From NCBI GenBank assembly GCA_022495995.1, contig JAFEMH010002450.1, positions 124,001 through 188,000 of the forward strand: a stretch of 64,000 nucleotides of DNA, written 5' to 3'. The stretch is from Adenophora triphylla var. japonica (lineage: Eukaryota; Streptophyta; Magnoliopsida; Asterales; Campanulaceae). Both the position numbers and the translations under genes were made by a program. Below, one piece after another: positions 47,764 through 58,500 of this stretch. Under the pieces are notes generated by a model that did no database searches, was not told the origin of the DNA, and worked only from the letters and a program-made list of their open reading frames with translations. Position 1 is the stretch's first letter. Each line of letters begins with the position of its first letter.

Positions 47764-48500
47764 TAGGGCGACCTCGAGGGTGGATGCACTTTAGTAATGG
47801 TCGAGTATAAGATCTTCTGGATAGGTCGCCTCCTTGAATGACATACCTTGGAGCTTTCTTTTTGATAGCTCGAGCCTTCTTCTCGTCATCTGGCAGCTCT
47901 CCATTCTCTAAATATGCCTTCATTTCCTCGATCCAACACTTCTCCCGAGTCCAATTTCTTGAGGGATCATCTATGCATTGAATTTTTACTCTTTCATAGG
48001 CTGGACTTTCGAGGAAGGAGATAGGTTCATCATGTGGTTCATCCGAAGTGGCTAACTTCGAGAGGAGGTCAGCTAGCTCATTGTCTTCTCGTCCAATTCT
48101 TTGGATCTCCTGTAATTCCAAATCTTTTATCGCTTCCTTCACCAGGTCGCAAAGATTTAATCGCCGTGGCACTAAGTACCTCGTACTCGACTCGACCTGG
48201 TTGACTATCACCGTGAATCACAGTAGGCCATGATCTTAGTCGCTCCAAAACACTTGGCGTATTCTATAGCCGCTATCAAAGCTTCATATTCGGCCCGGTT
48301 GTTGGAAGCATCAAACTTGAACCTTAGTGATTCCTCATACACGCCTGCACTGTTCAATTAGTACTATCCCAGCCCACCGCTATTCTTGGTCGCCGATCCG
48401 TCCGAATAGACCTTCCAACAATCGACTGTAAACCGATGGCGACCCGGGGACTCTAACTCCTTCCCTTTAGCCTTTTCTTTGGAGCTCGCCGCTCGTCGTC
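47744..48500 (-). pseudogene. Tat-2 archaeal-type RNase H and linker to integrase
   Basis: The minus-strand reading of about 48340-48240 gives NNRAEYEALIAAIEYAK and then KIMAYCDS, the signature of the second, archaeal-like RNase H of Tat elements. It then continues from 48211 (VEYE, then LATSDEPHDEP) to a linker ending next to the integrase finger. Stops and frameshifts interrupt it near 48215 and 48360. Confidence 0.8.
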
Positions 48501-48884
48501 TTCCTTCGCGAACGTAAGCTCGACCAAGAAGTCAGCCTAGAGCTTGAGCCTTCAACGCCTTTCGAGGTCGATACTCAATGTCAAATTCGTAAGGGCAATT
48601 GACCAATTGAGAAGTCGACCGAACTCTCCTGGGCCTTGTGAAGAATTTTTCTAAGGGGGCATTTGTAAGAACCACAATTGGATGAGCCGTAAAATAAGCT
48701 CGCAGCCTTCCTTGAAGCCACGACTAGGGCATAAGCGACCTTCTCAAAGATTGTAGTATCTCGCTCTCCACATCCGATAAGGCCTCACGTGATGTAATAT
48801 ACCGGTTTTTGAAGCCCTTCATCCTCTCTAATCAACACCGCCGCAACCGACTTGTCTCCCACGGACAGATATACAAATAGGGTC

Positions 48885-49900
48885 TCACCAAGTGGTTGGG
48901 CTACTTAGCAAAGGTGGAGTAGCGAGGTAATCCTTCAATTGTTGAAACGACGAATGACATTCGGTCGTCCACTCAAAATTTTTCGTCCCCTCAATGCTTT
49001 GAAGAAGGGGAGAGACCTCTCTCACTGACTTTGATATGAAGCGACCAAGAGCCGCTACCCTTCCGTTAAGTCGCCGCATCTCTTTCGACACCGGTGGGAG
49101 CTTTCATGTCGACTAGCGCCTTGATTTTTCTCGGATTGGCTTCTATGCCTCTTTGAGATACCATAAATCCCAAGAACTTGCCACCGCAACTCCAAAGACA
49201 CACTTACCGGGATTGAGCTTCATGTCGTTTGCTCGTAAATTGGCGAATGTCTCCTTCAGTCGACTACGTGACTCCTGCCTTAGTTTTAATGACCATGTCG
49301 TCAACATAAGCCTCCATATTTCGACCAATTTGTGAGGCAAAGACTTTGTTCACCATTCTTTGATAGGTAGCTCCCCGCATTTTTTAAGCCAAATGGCATC
49401 ATGTTGTAGCAAGAAATGCCTCCACCGCTTGAAATGCCGTTTTCACAATGTCATCCTCGTGCATCTTTATCCGGTGGTATCCCGAGTAAGCATCCAGAAA
49501 CCGAGAGTAGAGTGGCCAGCGATGGAATCAACAAGCTTGTCAATTCTAGGAAGAGGATAGCTATCCTTTGGGCAAGCTAGATTGAGAGTAGTGAAGTCGA
49601 CACACATCCGCCACTTGCCATTCGATTTCTTCACCATGACCACGTTGGCCAACCACGTTGTATGAGTGGCCTCTTTGATTATCCCCGCACTCAAAAGTTT
49701 TTGTACCTCGCTTTGATAGCCTCTTCCTTGTCGCGAGCAAAACTTCTCAACTTTTGGGGTCTAGGCTTTATGGTCGGGTTGACTTCAAGTCTCGTGAACG
49801 GCGACCTCTTCCTTGATTCCCCTCATGTCCTCTACCCTCCATGCGAAGACATCGTTACTTTCCTTGAGTAGCTCGATGATTTCTCGCTCGCTCCTCAACC
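48885..49900 (-). pseudogene. Tat-2 reverse transcriptase and first RNase H onset
   Basis: Fragments in order: VVMVKKSNGKWRMCVDFTTLN and SYPLPRIDKLVD (49694-49467), the thumb side with [16 protein letters not shown] (49340-49143), and the RNase H approach with VAALGRFISKS and FQQLKDYLATPPLL (49091-48885). At least three frameshifts separate them, and the catalytic DD region near 49300 is in a disturbed frame. The enzyme would copy element RNA into DNA. Confidence 0.85.
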
Positions 49901-50461
49901 GATAGCCGCTTCCCAATCCGAATTTTTTGGTCGGGGTAGGAAAAGTTGGTAATTACCGACTCTAACTCATCCACGGCTTCTAGCTCTGGTCCATCCCCGA
50001 ATTGTAGAGTCTCCACTATGATTTCCACGACCTTTTGTCTTTCCTCGCCTCCCAGTGTGGAGCCTCCTCGCCTATCATATCATCAAGCTTGTCTCGCAAC
50101 CTCGCCGGTGGTGGTGGTGGCCCCCGAGTTATTGTCGAGCCGGAGGCATAGGTTGCCTATGATGACTTGGTCGACCATAACTACATCCGAATCGACCTCG
50201 GTGGTGTTAGAGTGACGTGTCGACTCAAGCATGACCTCGTCATTTGAGTGATAGGTCGACTCTTCCACGTTGGTGATTGTTGACAACCGGTAGTTTTGGT
50301 GATCGATCGGGACGGCTTCAAGTAACCATCGCCAGCCTCAATCTCTAACTCCCTTTTCTTTCTTTCTCTTAGAACATGATCCGAGATAAGCACGAGCCGT
50401 GCCTTGTACGCAACCTACTCCAAAGCAGTGTGGGGAACTTTACTCGAGTGAGGAATTGATG
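49901..50461 (-). pseudogene. Tat-2 spacer between protease and RT
   Basis: Fragmentary acidic minus-strand reading frames, with no defined domain. This is the position of the variable spacer in Tat polyproteins. Confidence 0.5.
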
Positions 50462-50863
50462 CTACCATTCCAAGAGCGACTGTCCAGGAATTCCAAGTAT
50501 GGCGGCATAGTCACTATTTACATCAATTACGATAAATTGTACCTTCGAGACAATCCTGAGGGGGTGCTGGCCTAGGTCGACGTCGAGCACTATCTGGCCT
50601 TTAGCATAAACTCGGTGGTTGGTGAAGCCCTCCAACCTGCCATCATATCTCTCCAACTGTTCATCATTAAGACCCATCTCCTTGAAAGTTTTGTAAAACA
50701 AAATATCCTTGCGAGCCCCCGTGTCGACTAAGAGTCCGCTCGTCGTACATCCATCAATGAGACCTGGGATGATGAGAACTTGCTCCCTAGCCGCCATATT
50801 AGTTGCCAATTCATGGGGGTAGAAGCTGATCGCTTCATCTCTTACTTCTCTCCTTGGAGGCAC
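50462..50863 (-). pseudogene. Tat-2 protease
   Basis: A retropepsin with VDTGARKDILFYK, the canonical D-T-G intact, then GFTNHRV and AAILGIPG. An apparent frame break at the C-terminal end leads into the spacer. Compare the altered D-F-G in Tat-1. Confidence 0.85.
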
Positions 50864-51202
50864 ATGTGGGGCCTTATTGAGCCGGGAAGATCTTGTGCTT
50901 GATGGCCGTGTTGCTCGCTTGTTCGTGATGACCCCTGTGTTCGGCCTAGGTTGCCTAGGTCCTTGTTGCCCACCCGCCGGCTGCTCACCTCCTCCAAACT
51001 TGAGGTCTCTTCACATAAGCTTCGAGTCTCCCCGGTCGACCATTCTCCGGATGATACGCTTTAATCCCGTGCAATCCTCTGTGAGATGACCAGTGTCTTT
51101 GTGGTAGTCGCAGTCCTTGCTGTTGTCCCTCCTAAACTTGTTGCCTGGATTCATTGGGACCGGAGGAGCCAGTTCGACAAACATTCAAAATCTCGGTTCG
51201 AC

Positions 51203-52406
51203 TCACCGCGGTGAGTGGTGAAAGCTTCGGGCACCTTCTCTCGTTACCCTAGTTCTGTTCTTTCCATTTTTATTGTTCCCCCCATTCTTGTTGGAGTCCT
51301 TTTTATCATCAGTGACTTCAACCTTGGGGCTCTTTCCCTTCTTCTTTTCTTTCCTTTCCTCAGCCAGAGCGACATTATACACCTTTTCAAACAACTCCTG
51401 TCGAGTTGTGACCGTTCGGACTGTGAGCTCGTAGTCCATGTCTTCCGAGGAAATACCACTTCGGAAGCAATTGATTACCTCCCTGTCCGTGATGTCCTCT
51501 TCAATCTTGTCGACCATTTCTTTGAACTTGGTGAAGTAGCTCATGGAGCTTTCATTTTTGGCCTGCACCAAGTTGTTTAAATCGCCTCACCGTCACTTTC
51601 CGAGCTCCAAAGCTAGCCGAGAAGCGGTCTAGGAACTTGGTCCTCAAGCATGTCCAAGTGGTTATGCTACCACCGCCAAACCATTAAACCATGTCAAAGC
51701 TGCTCCTGTGAGGGTACTTACGAGGGCTTTGCACATATTGTCGTCTTCATTGGCGACAAAGCACATCGTGGCCTCCAAGTGTGCTATGTGGCTTCTTGCA
51801 TTGGTGGAACCAGAATACTTCTCTAGAAGGGGCAACCTGAAACTAGGGGGAGGTCGACTATCTCTCAGTTCCTTGGAAAGTGGTCGAAGAGCAAAGTCAA
51901 TTCGTTCGACCTTTCCAGCATCCTTTTTCTTCTCCTCCTCCCATTGCTCAAACTTCTTTTTCATCAACAACCATTCTCCGGCATCGGGTCTTTCATCTCC
52001 TGGAGGGGGCATTTGACCTCTCGGCCCTCACTTGGGGAGTCATCCGTCTACTCCTCCTGTCTTTATGGGAATTGGTCCTTTCGATCTTATTGGAGATCTA
52101 TGTGGTTACTTCTTTGAGGCGACTGCGCCTCTCAAGACCGACGGCGACCCGCGCCGTTATCTCCATGTGGCGACCTGCGCCTCTCTGTCTTATAGGTGAC
52201 CTGCCCGTTCTCGTCTCTATGGGACCCCGATCTCGTGTCCGTCCGAGAAATATGCCTCGTTTACGTTGGCCGTTAACCGAGTCCTCAAATCGATTGAGCC
52301 TCCGCTCCTTGTTTCTGCTGAGGCTAGCCCTTAGGTCGTTATCGGGCACATGAACGACCGTAGGAGCTCGTTGAATTATCCCGTTTTCACCATTCTCGCC
52401 CCACAC
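51203..52406 (-). pseudogene. Tat-2 gag
   Basis: The N-terminal Arg-rich part (52406-52098), the capsid part (52012-51662; KYSGSTNARSHIAHLEATM, ALVSTLTGAALTWFNGL) and the C-terminal capsid (51571-51203; MSYFTKFKEMVDKI, INCFRSGI, then a Lys-rich tail) are in different frames. A knuckle-like CDYHKDTGH reading lies near 51080-51120. Two or more frameshifts are required. Confidence 0.85.
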
Positions 52407-52882
52407 CTTCGTTTGGCCTCAAACTCCCGGCTTGCCGCCCATTAGAAACCCGAGTAGGTACCACTCTCTCGTAGCGTATGTCGCCCGTTTCCGCCTCCTC
52501 CACGGCTATCAAGTCGGCCGAGAATCAGGCTCGTTCCAACATCATCTCCTTCTTGCTCATGGGGTTGGTGGAGGGACCCGCCCGTTTCCAACATTCACCC
52601 GAGCATTTGGACGCTTTGGAGGAGGTGGAACTTCTTGCCCATCCATATGTCTTTTCCCTCTCCTTGTGTCGAGCAATCCCCGTCAACGACACTAGTAGAG
52701 CGTGTGGCTCTACCATGAGGACGATTTGGTGGGGGAGGAGGCAAGTTCAAGTTTTCGGCATTTGCGTTCATGTTGTTGTTGTTTACTTCGTCATGCCCAA
52801 GTGAAGCCTCGGATACGTGTCCTTTCAAGTCACCATTGTTGCAGGTTGATGGAGTTTTCGAGGTCAAGTTTAAAGCACTTTC
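52407..52882 (-). other. Tat-2 leader between PBS and gag
   Basis: Only fragmentary reading frames. No domain is recognised. Confidence 0.5.
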
Positions 52883-52900
52883 CCTAAGAATGGAACCAAA
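52883..52900 (-). other. Tat-2 primer-binding-like site
   Basis: Minus-strand TTTGGTTCCATTCTTAGG lies just inside the 5' LTR. It shares TTGGTTCC(A/G)TT with the Tat-1 site. Confidence 0.55.
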
Positions 52901-52901
52901 T

Positions 52902-53552
52902 CGATGCCAGAAATGTGCTTATCAATCTTCCTCCACGTGGCAGGATTGATCACCTCGGCTTCTTGACACAAATGTAACCCACGACTAGCGGATGTGTCTC
53001 CGGCGAAGACGCTCGGGCGAGAGTAAGATAACGGTTGTATAAAGCTCAAAATGTATTGAATAATGAACTCGAAATACAAAATGGCGCTACCTCTCACCGT
53101 TTGGTAGTGATGAAGTATTTATAGACAAGAGTGGTGTAATTTTGGGGAGGCGACATATGCTCCGAGATTATAGCGGCAGTTACTTGATTGTGGGAACGTG
53201 TCTATAACGGCCCCTGATTTGTAGGGATGTGGTTATGAGAATTGTTCAACCAAATACGCCTTCAAGTATCAAGTCGTCACTTGTTAATTTAGGTCGAGGT
53301 CGCCATTCGAGGAATGGTCGACCTGACCGTCTGCAGAGCATGGTTCGTACCCGAGTTATAATATGGATTCTGAGGTCGGACTAAGTTAAGTCGGGGCCTG
53401 GTGAGCCGGACCATGGGCTTAGTCGACGGATCCTTGAGATGGGCTTTGGGCCCTGTTTTGATTGGGCCAGCCTTATTGAGAATGTGGAAGTCCAGGCTGT
53501 CCGTGATTGGGCTTTACTCGTTTGGCCCAACTCGACACTTTTGGTATGTTCA
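52902..53552 (-). repeat. Tat-2 5' LTR (651 bp)
   Basis: Close match to 41482-42140. It ends GTATGTTCA before the ATAAC duplication. Its other end has mutated from TG to CG. The minus-strand TATA box is near 53115-53123. Confidence 0.93.
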
Positions 53553-53730
53553 ATAACTATTATGATCAATTAATACTATTAATAGTAATAGTTAACTTAT
53601 ATAGTAACTATATGTTTAACTAATACTATTAATAGTAATAGTTAACCAGAATAATTAACTATTATTATTATAATTATTAGTTAATATAATAGTTATCCTT
53701 TGTGGTAACTAATATTATTAGCTAATACTA
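53553..53730. repeat. 51-bp AT-rich tandem array, right part
   Basis: AATAACTATTATGATCAATT and TAATACTATTAATAGTAATA units continue the array broken by Tat-2. Confidence 0.8.
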
Positions 53731-53852
53731 TTAGTTAAGAAAAAAAATTGAAAATTCGCTTATTAACGAGGGTATTGTTGACGTGGCATCACAAAATACA
53801 ATCTTTGTACATAATTTGCCTACGTGGCAACATCATAGCTCTATTCACCAAC

Positions 53853-53855
<3 letters not shown>

Positions 53856-53929
<74 letters not shown>
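53856..53929. repeat. (TA)n microsatellite
   Basis: More than 35 TA dinucleotides, nearly uninterrupted. Confidence 0.95.
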
Positions 53930-53930
<1 letters not shown>

Positions 53931-54159
53931 ATATTTAGCATTTCAAAAAAAAAACATCTATATTTAGATCATTATCATATCATTTACTGACTATTGACAA
54001 TTTTTTGTGAATGCCAAAATTGTGTAGTGTTCAAGATATCTTTGGAGAAGCATTTGTACGTTTCAAATCATTGCTCATCAATCAAGACAATCAATGGAGA
54101 TTTGGTTTCGACGACAAAAAAAAAAGTATGGATTGGGTGAAGCTTAAAGTGGACTAGTA

Positions 54160-54365
54160 CATGCCCGTGTCCAAGGTCACGTTTTTTTTTTTAAAAAAAT
54201 TTTTTTAAAATTTTTTTTCATGCCCGTGTCCAAGGCCACGTTTTTTTAAAATTTTTCTTTTTTTTTTAAATTTTTTTTCATGCCCATGTCCAAGGCCACG
54301 TTTTTTTAAATTTTATTTTTTTTTTTAGATTTTTTTTTTAATTTAAATTTTTTTTTTTTAAGGGC
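54160..54365. repeat. ~58-bp repeat: CATGCCCGTGTCCAAGG plus poly-T/A tracts
   Basis: The GC-rich CATGCCCGTGTCCAAGG(T/C)C is repeated three times (about 54161, 54219, 54278), separated by long T and A runs. Confidence 0.85.
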
Positions 54366-54754
54366 AAAATGGGAAAGGGACAAAATAATGAGGGCAAAAT
54401 GGTAAAACACCCACTTGAAACTGTAGAGAGTACTGTTCAAAAGGCAGTTGCCATTTATAATATAGATAGTTCTACTGTTTCTAATGTTATGATGTCAATC
54501 TCTAATGGGTTGGTTGAATTTAGAATAGGTTTCTGGTTTATTTTTTGCTTCCAATTCTTCTTTTTCAATCATACATGTAAAATATATTGCGAGTTTTGCG
54601 GTGAATTATAATTGGGACGAACCTTTAACTGTTGTGCAACGTCATCTTTTTAATCTTTATTAATGCAAGTATGTGTTATTTGCTTAAAAAAATAAGAATA
54701 AAAAAAAATAAGAATCAATTGTTTTCATAAAGTTTTTGAGAAACCTACGAATCG

Positions 54755-54894
54755 AATCTTTTTTATTCGATTCGGTATTCGAATTCGATATTCGGTATTC
54801 GTATTCGAATTCAAATTTTTATTTTGATTCGATAAATATTCGAATTGCATAATATCTCACGATATTTGATTCGAGTATTCGTGAATATTATTCG

Positions 54895-54949
<55 letters not shown>

Positions 54950-55107
54950 CGAATCGAATAATTCAAATATTAATTTCGAATCGAATACGAATCAATTTTT
55001 ATATTCGAACACAAACGAATATGAATATTTGAATATTTTTACGAATATGAATATTTGAATATTTTTACGAATACGAATCGAATATGATGATATTCGATTC
55101 GATTACC
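54755..55107. repeat. ATTCGAAT-rich fold-back region with a central (AT)n tract
   Basis: Dense ATTCGATTCG / CGAATCGAAT motifs are arranged as opposite arms around an AT run (about 54898-54945). They give extensive self-complementarity. It could be a fold-back transposon remnant. No coding content. Confidence 0.75.
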
Positions 55108-55163
55108 CCCTTAGACCTTACCTCTTACCTTAGAGACAGAACCAATAAGCCCAAATGTGATGG

Positions 55164-55581
55164 ACCAATCTGTAATTAACCCCTAGTTTCTCTAGAAGCC
55201 TATAAACTTTTCAAAATCCCCCAAATCTGGAAAAAAAAAAAAGAGAGAAAATTAGAACAAACCCTATTCCCCATTTTCTCAACCGCCATAACGACTTGCA
55301 GAATTTCCCCTCTTCCCCAAATCAAACCTACCTTAAGTTAACTTGTTAACTTTACCTCTCTCTCTCTCTCTCTCTCTTTCTCACACACACACTGAAGAAA
55401 ATGACCCAATTAATGGAAACAGCTTCTACAACCAGATTGAGCCTTCAAAGTTGTTGGATGGATGTATCCAACAAGACCCATCTCAAAACCCATCAAAATC
55501 ACTCCTTAAATCCACCGAAATTTCATTCATTTTTAATTAAAGACTCCACCTTTGATATCTTCTGCACATTTTCTCTTCATT
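55164..55581 (+). promoter_or_regulatory. Promoter and 5' leader of the ABCG gene
   Basis: A CCAAT motif (55164-55168) and TATAAAC (55201-55207) precede the ATG by about 380 bp. The leader holds a CT microsatellite (55357-55379) followed by a short CA run. An upstream ATG (55401) opens a 73-codon frame ending at 55619, past the main ATG in another frame. The transcription start was not determined. Confidence 0.55.
55357..55395. repeat. (CT)n and (CA)n microsatellite in the ABCG leader
   Basis: About eleven CT units, then a short ACACAC run. CT-rich leaders are frequent in plant genes. Confidence 0.9.
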
Positions 55582-58500
55582 ATGTGGGATTCCCTTGGAG
55601 CCCTTTTCTCAAGAACTGAGGAAAATGGTGCCACCAACAATGATGAGGAGGCTCTTCGCTTGGCTGCGTTGCAGAGATTGCAAAAGTCTCCGACCCACAT
55701 TAGGGCTCGGACGTCGGTTTTTAAGAACAATGCGGGGGAATTTGAAGTGGTTGATGTTCGTAAACTCGAAGTTGAAGAACAGAAAGTTGTGTTGGATAAG
55801 TTGATCAATGCTGTTAATGACAATGCTGAGCTGTTTTTCAATAGAGTTAGACAGCGGTTTGACAAGTAAGTTTGTTTAAATTGATGCTTGAATGTTGGCT
55901 TTCTTTAAGTGAATCGTCATTGTAATCCAAATTCTAACTATTCTACTGTAGAGTGCTGCATTTGAAAATTAGAGTATCAATAGCAATTCCCTTTATATAA
56001 TTGTATTTGCATTTGTAAAACTATAAACTTGCTATTCATTTTTCTCCCCCAGAAGTGTTTATGTATATGTGCCTCCAGAAGTGTTTAAAAATCAACTTCC
56101 ATAATTTTTGACAAAATAAAAAATGGGCTCTCATTTTGGGACGTAAGAAGTACTTATGTTGAAATCTAGAAATAAAATAGTTTTAGTTAGAATCTAGTAT
56201 ATCCTTGTTAAATTCAACCAGATTAAAGTTCATTTTGAAAAGTTAATTTTGAAAAAGGCCATATTTTTTATGTCAGTCTATCTTCTGGTCCTCTCCATGA
56301 TAAGTTCCCCTAAGTAATCTCGAGATTCGGATTGTGAGCTTCCTTGCACTTGCCCATGCTTCAGACATCATGTTGTAAGGAAGCATCATTCCCATTGTTG
56401 GCTTCTAGAATGGCAGGAAGACCTTTTATTATGCAGTATATACATGGCCGTTTATTATGAGGGTCTCGTGTAAGCTGCTGAAGTTTCTTCTTTGCAACTT
56501 ATCAGGCATAAGATCTGTCCCACTACTACGATTGTTCCTACTTAACCCATGAAAGACAAGATCTTTATCTCTTTGGGTATAAAGGAATTCTTGTATACTT
56601 TCCTTCTATTTAAATTCTCTGTAATGTGTGCCAAACTATGTCCCATATTTAAGTGGTAATGGTTTTGATTTCAGTAATATAGAAATTCAATTTCTCGAGT
56701 GTGATCAATAGGTTGCCTGTAGTATATACTCCCTCCGTCCCGGAAAGTTAGTCCCACTTTTTTGGTTGTTATCTTGAACCAACTTTGAGGAATAATTTAG
56801 GTTAGATTTAACTATCCTAATGAAAATCTAAAATGTGTTATTGATATACCATTGTAAATACAATCAATAACAAGTTTTAGATTTTCATTAGGATATTTAA
56901 GACTAACCTAAATTATTGCCCAAAGTTGACTCAAGTTATCAATCAAAAAAGTGGGACTAACTTTCTGGGACGGAGGAGTATTACCTTTCAAGACAAAGGT
57001 GTGGCTGAGAAGTGAGATCTGACTTGTCATCTCTATTATTTTTAGTGTTGGTCTGGAGTTCCCAAAAGTTGAGGTTCGTTTTAAGGACCTGAGGATAGAT
57101 GCATCGGTCCATGTCGGAAGTAGAGCATTGCCCACTATTCCAAATTTCATATGCAACATGACTGAGGTATGTTTTAAAGGGATAAATGCTTTCCAATATA
57201 TAGATTTCTGTCATAAAAAAAATGCTGATGTATACTTAAAAATAAAATGCTACAGCCTTATCTTTCCGTATTCTTTTAATAAAAAACTGATTTTTGTGCT
57301 TGCAGCATATTGTATTACTTTCTGACATTCTCCTTCATGATATTTTTTCATTTTTATATATGAAATTAAAGGCTTTCATGGGGAAGTTGAAGATTTTCTC
57401 TAGCAGAAGAAAGAAAATGCCCATTGTAAATGACATCAGCGGTATTATAAGGTCTTCCAGGTAAAGCTTGGGTATCATTATCTCACTTAATTTCTTCAGT
57501 TCAATCACATTTCGTTGAACAGATGTTATCTTGCAGATTAACTCTGCTTTTGGGACCTCCATGCTCTGGAAAAACAACTTTACTTTTGGCTCTTTCTGGA
57601 CGTCTGGGACAAGGTTTGCAGGTTGTTACATTTAATATAATTATCTGAATAAGTGCTAAGATGAAATTTTTGCTGGTAGGATTACTATATGCAGGGATAC
57701 ATCTATTTTGGGGTGTCTAGATCTCTACAAAAACAAAATAACATGGATAAATTTATTTTTGGGTGTCAGATGCAAGAATTTCACGTTATCGATCAAGGGG
57801 ACGCATACACACGCTTTGATCAAAGACTTCATCAAAATAGTTGCGTAATCACACGTACATGTGATTCAATAACTAAACTCTCATAAATCTATGTCCTCGC
57901 CTATAAGGTGTTGCTAATCATAGCATGTTCCCACCCACAGGATAGCCAAAAAGGCTCATCTCTAAACCCTTACATAGGTTCTTGCTTAGCCTAATTTTTG
58001 TTAGAAGACCGAAATTGGAAAATTTTTACTCTATGACAATGCACCTAGGACTCTGCTCTGACTAGTTTTTTTCACTACAATTATAAAATCCATAAGGCCA
58101 AATTTCAAAATTCTTTAAGAATAGAAAGCTTTTTTAAATGAAAATTGTGTGTGTATATGCGTGGTTTGAATTCAACTAAACCAGTAACTATTGCATTTGC
58201 ATTTATCAAAATGTGAAATGAGTAGCATGGTTTAGATTCATGCAATATTCTAATATATCTGACACGTTAGATTGAGGAAAAGCTTCCTAATATTATTCTT
58301 CACTTGTGATCCTCATACAAAATAAACACTTTTGGGTACATCATGCAGCCAACTAAACTCCATTGCCAATACAACTGCAAATAGGACCAACAATACCTGA
58401 TTAACAGTTATATGTTCATCAGCATTCTATTGACCGGACAACTCATTAAGTTTGGGAATATGCATAATATCTAGAAAACGGTGACTTTGTATAAGTATTT

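Larger units (their letters stand above)
41482..53552 (-). mobile_element. Tat-2: Tat-type Ty3/gypsy element with an antisense gene
   Basis: A 12,071-bp minus-strand element with LTRs 41482-42140 and 52902-53552. It is flanked by ATAAC (41477-41481, 53553-53557). In element order it has gag, protease, RT, RNase H with archaeal-type features, integrase, a tandem-repeat block and then a gene on the opposite strand with its own TATA box. The antisense gene and the repeat block are known from Retand/Ogre-like Tat elements. Frameshifts throughout make it inactive. Confidence 0.93.

Noticed and set aside
51880..52804. Plus-strand ORFs of 87-157 codons across Tat-2 gag and leader
   Set aside because: They oppose recognisable gag segments or the non-coding leader, with no motif of their own.
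54369..54611. 80-codon ORF after poly-T tracts
   Set aside because: Starts sensibly (MGKGQNNEG) but ends in a hydrophobic low-complexity stretch. No family recognised and no promoter or neighbour support.
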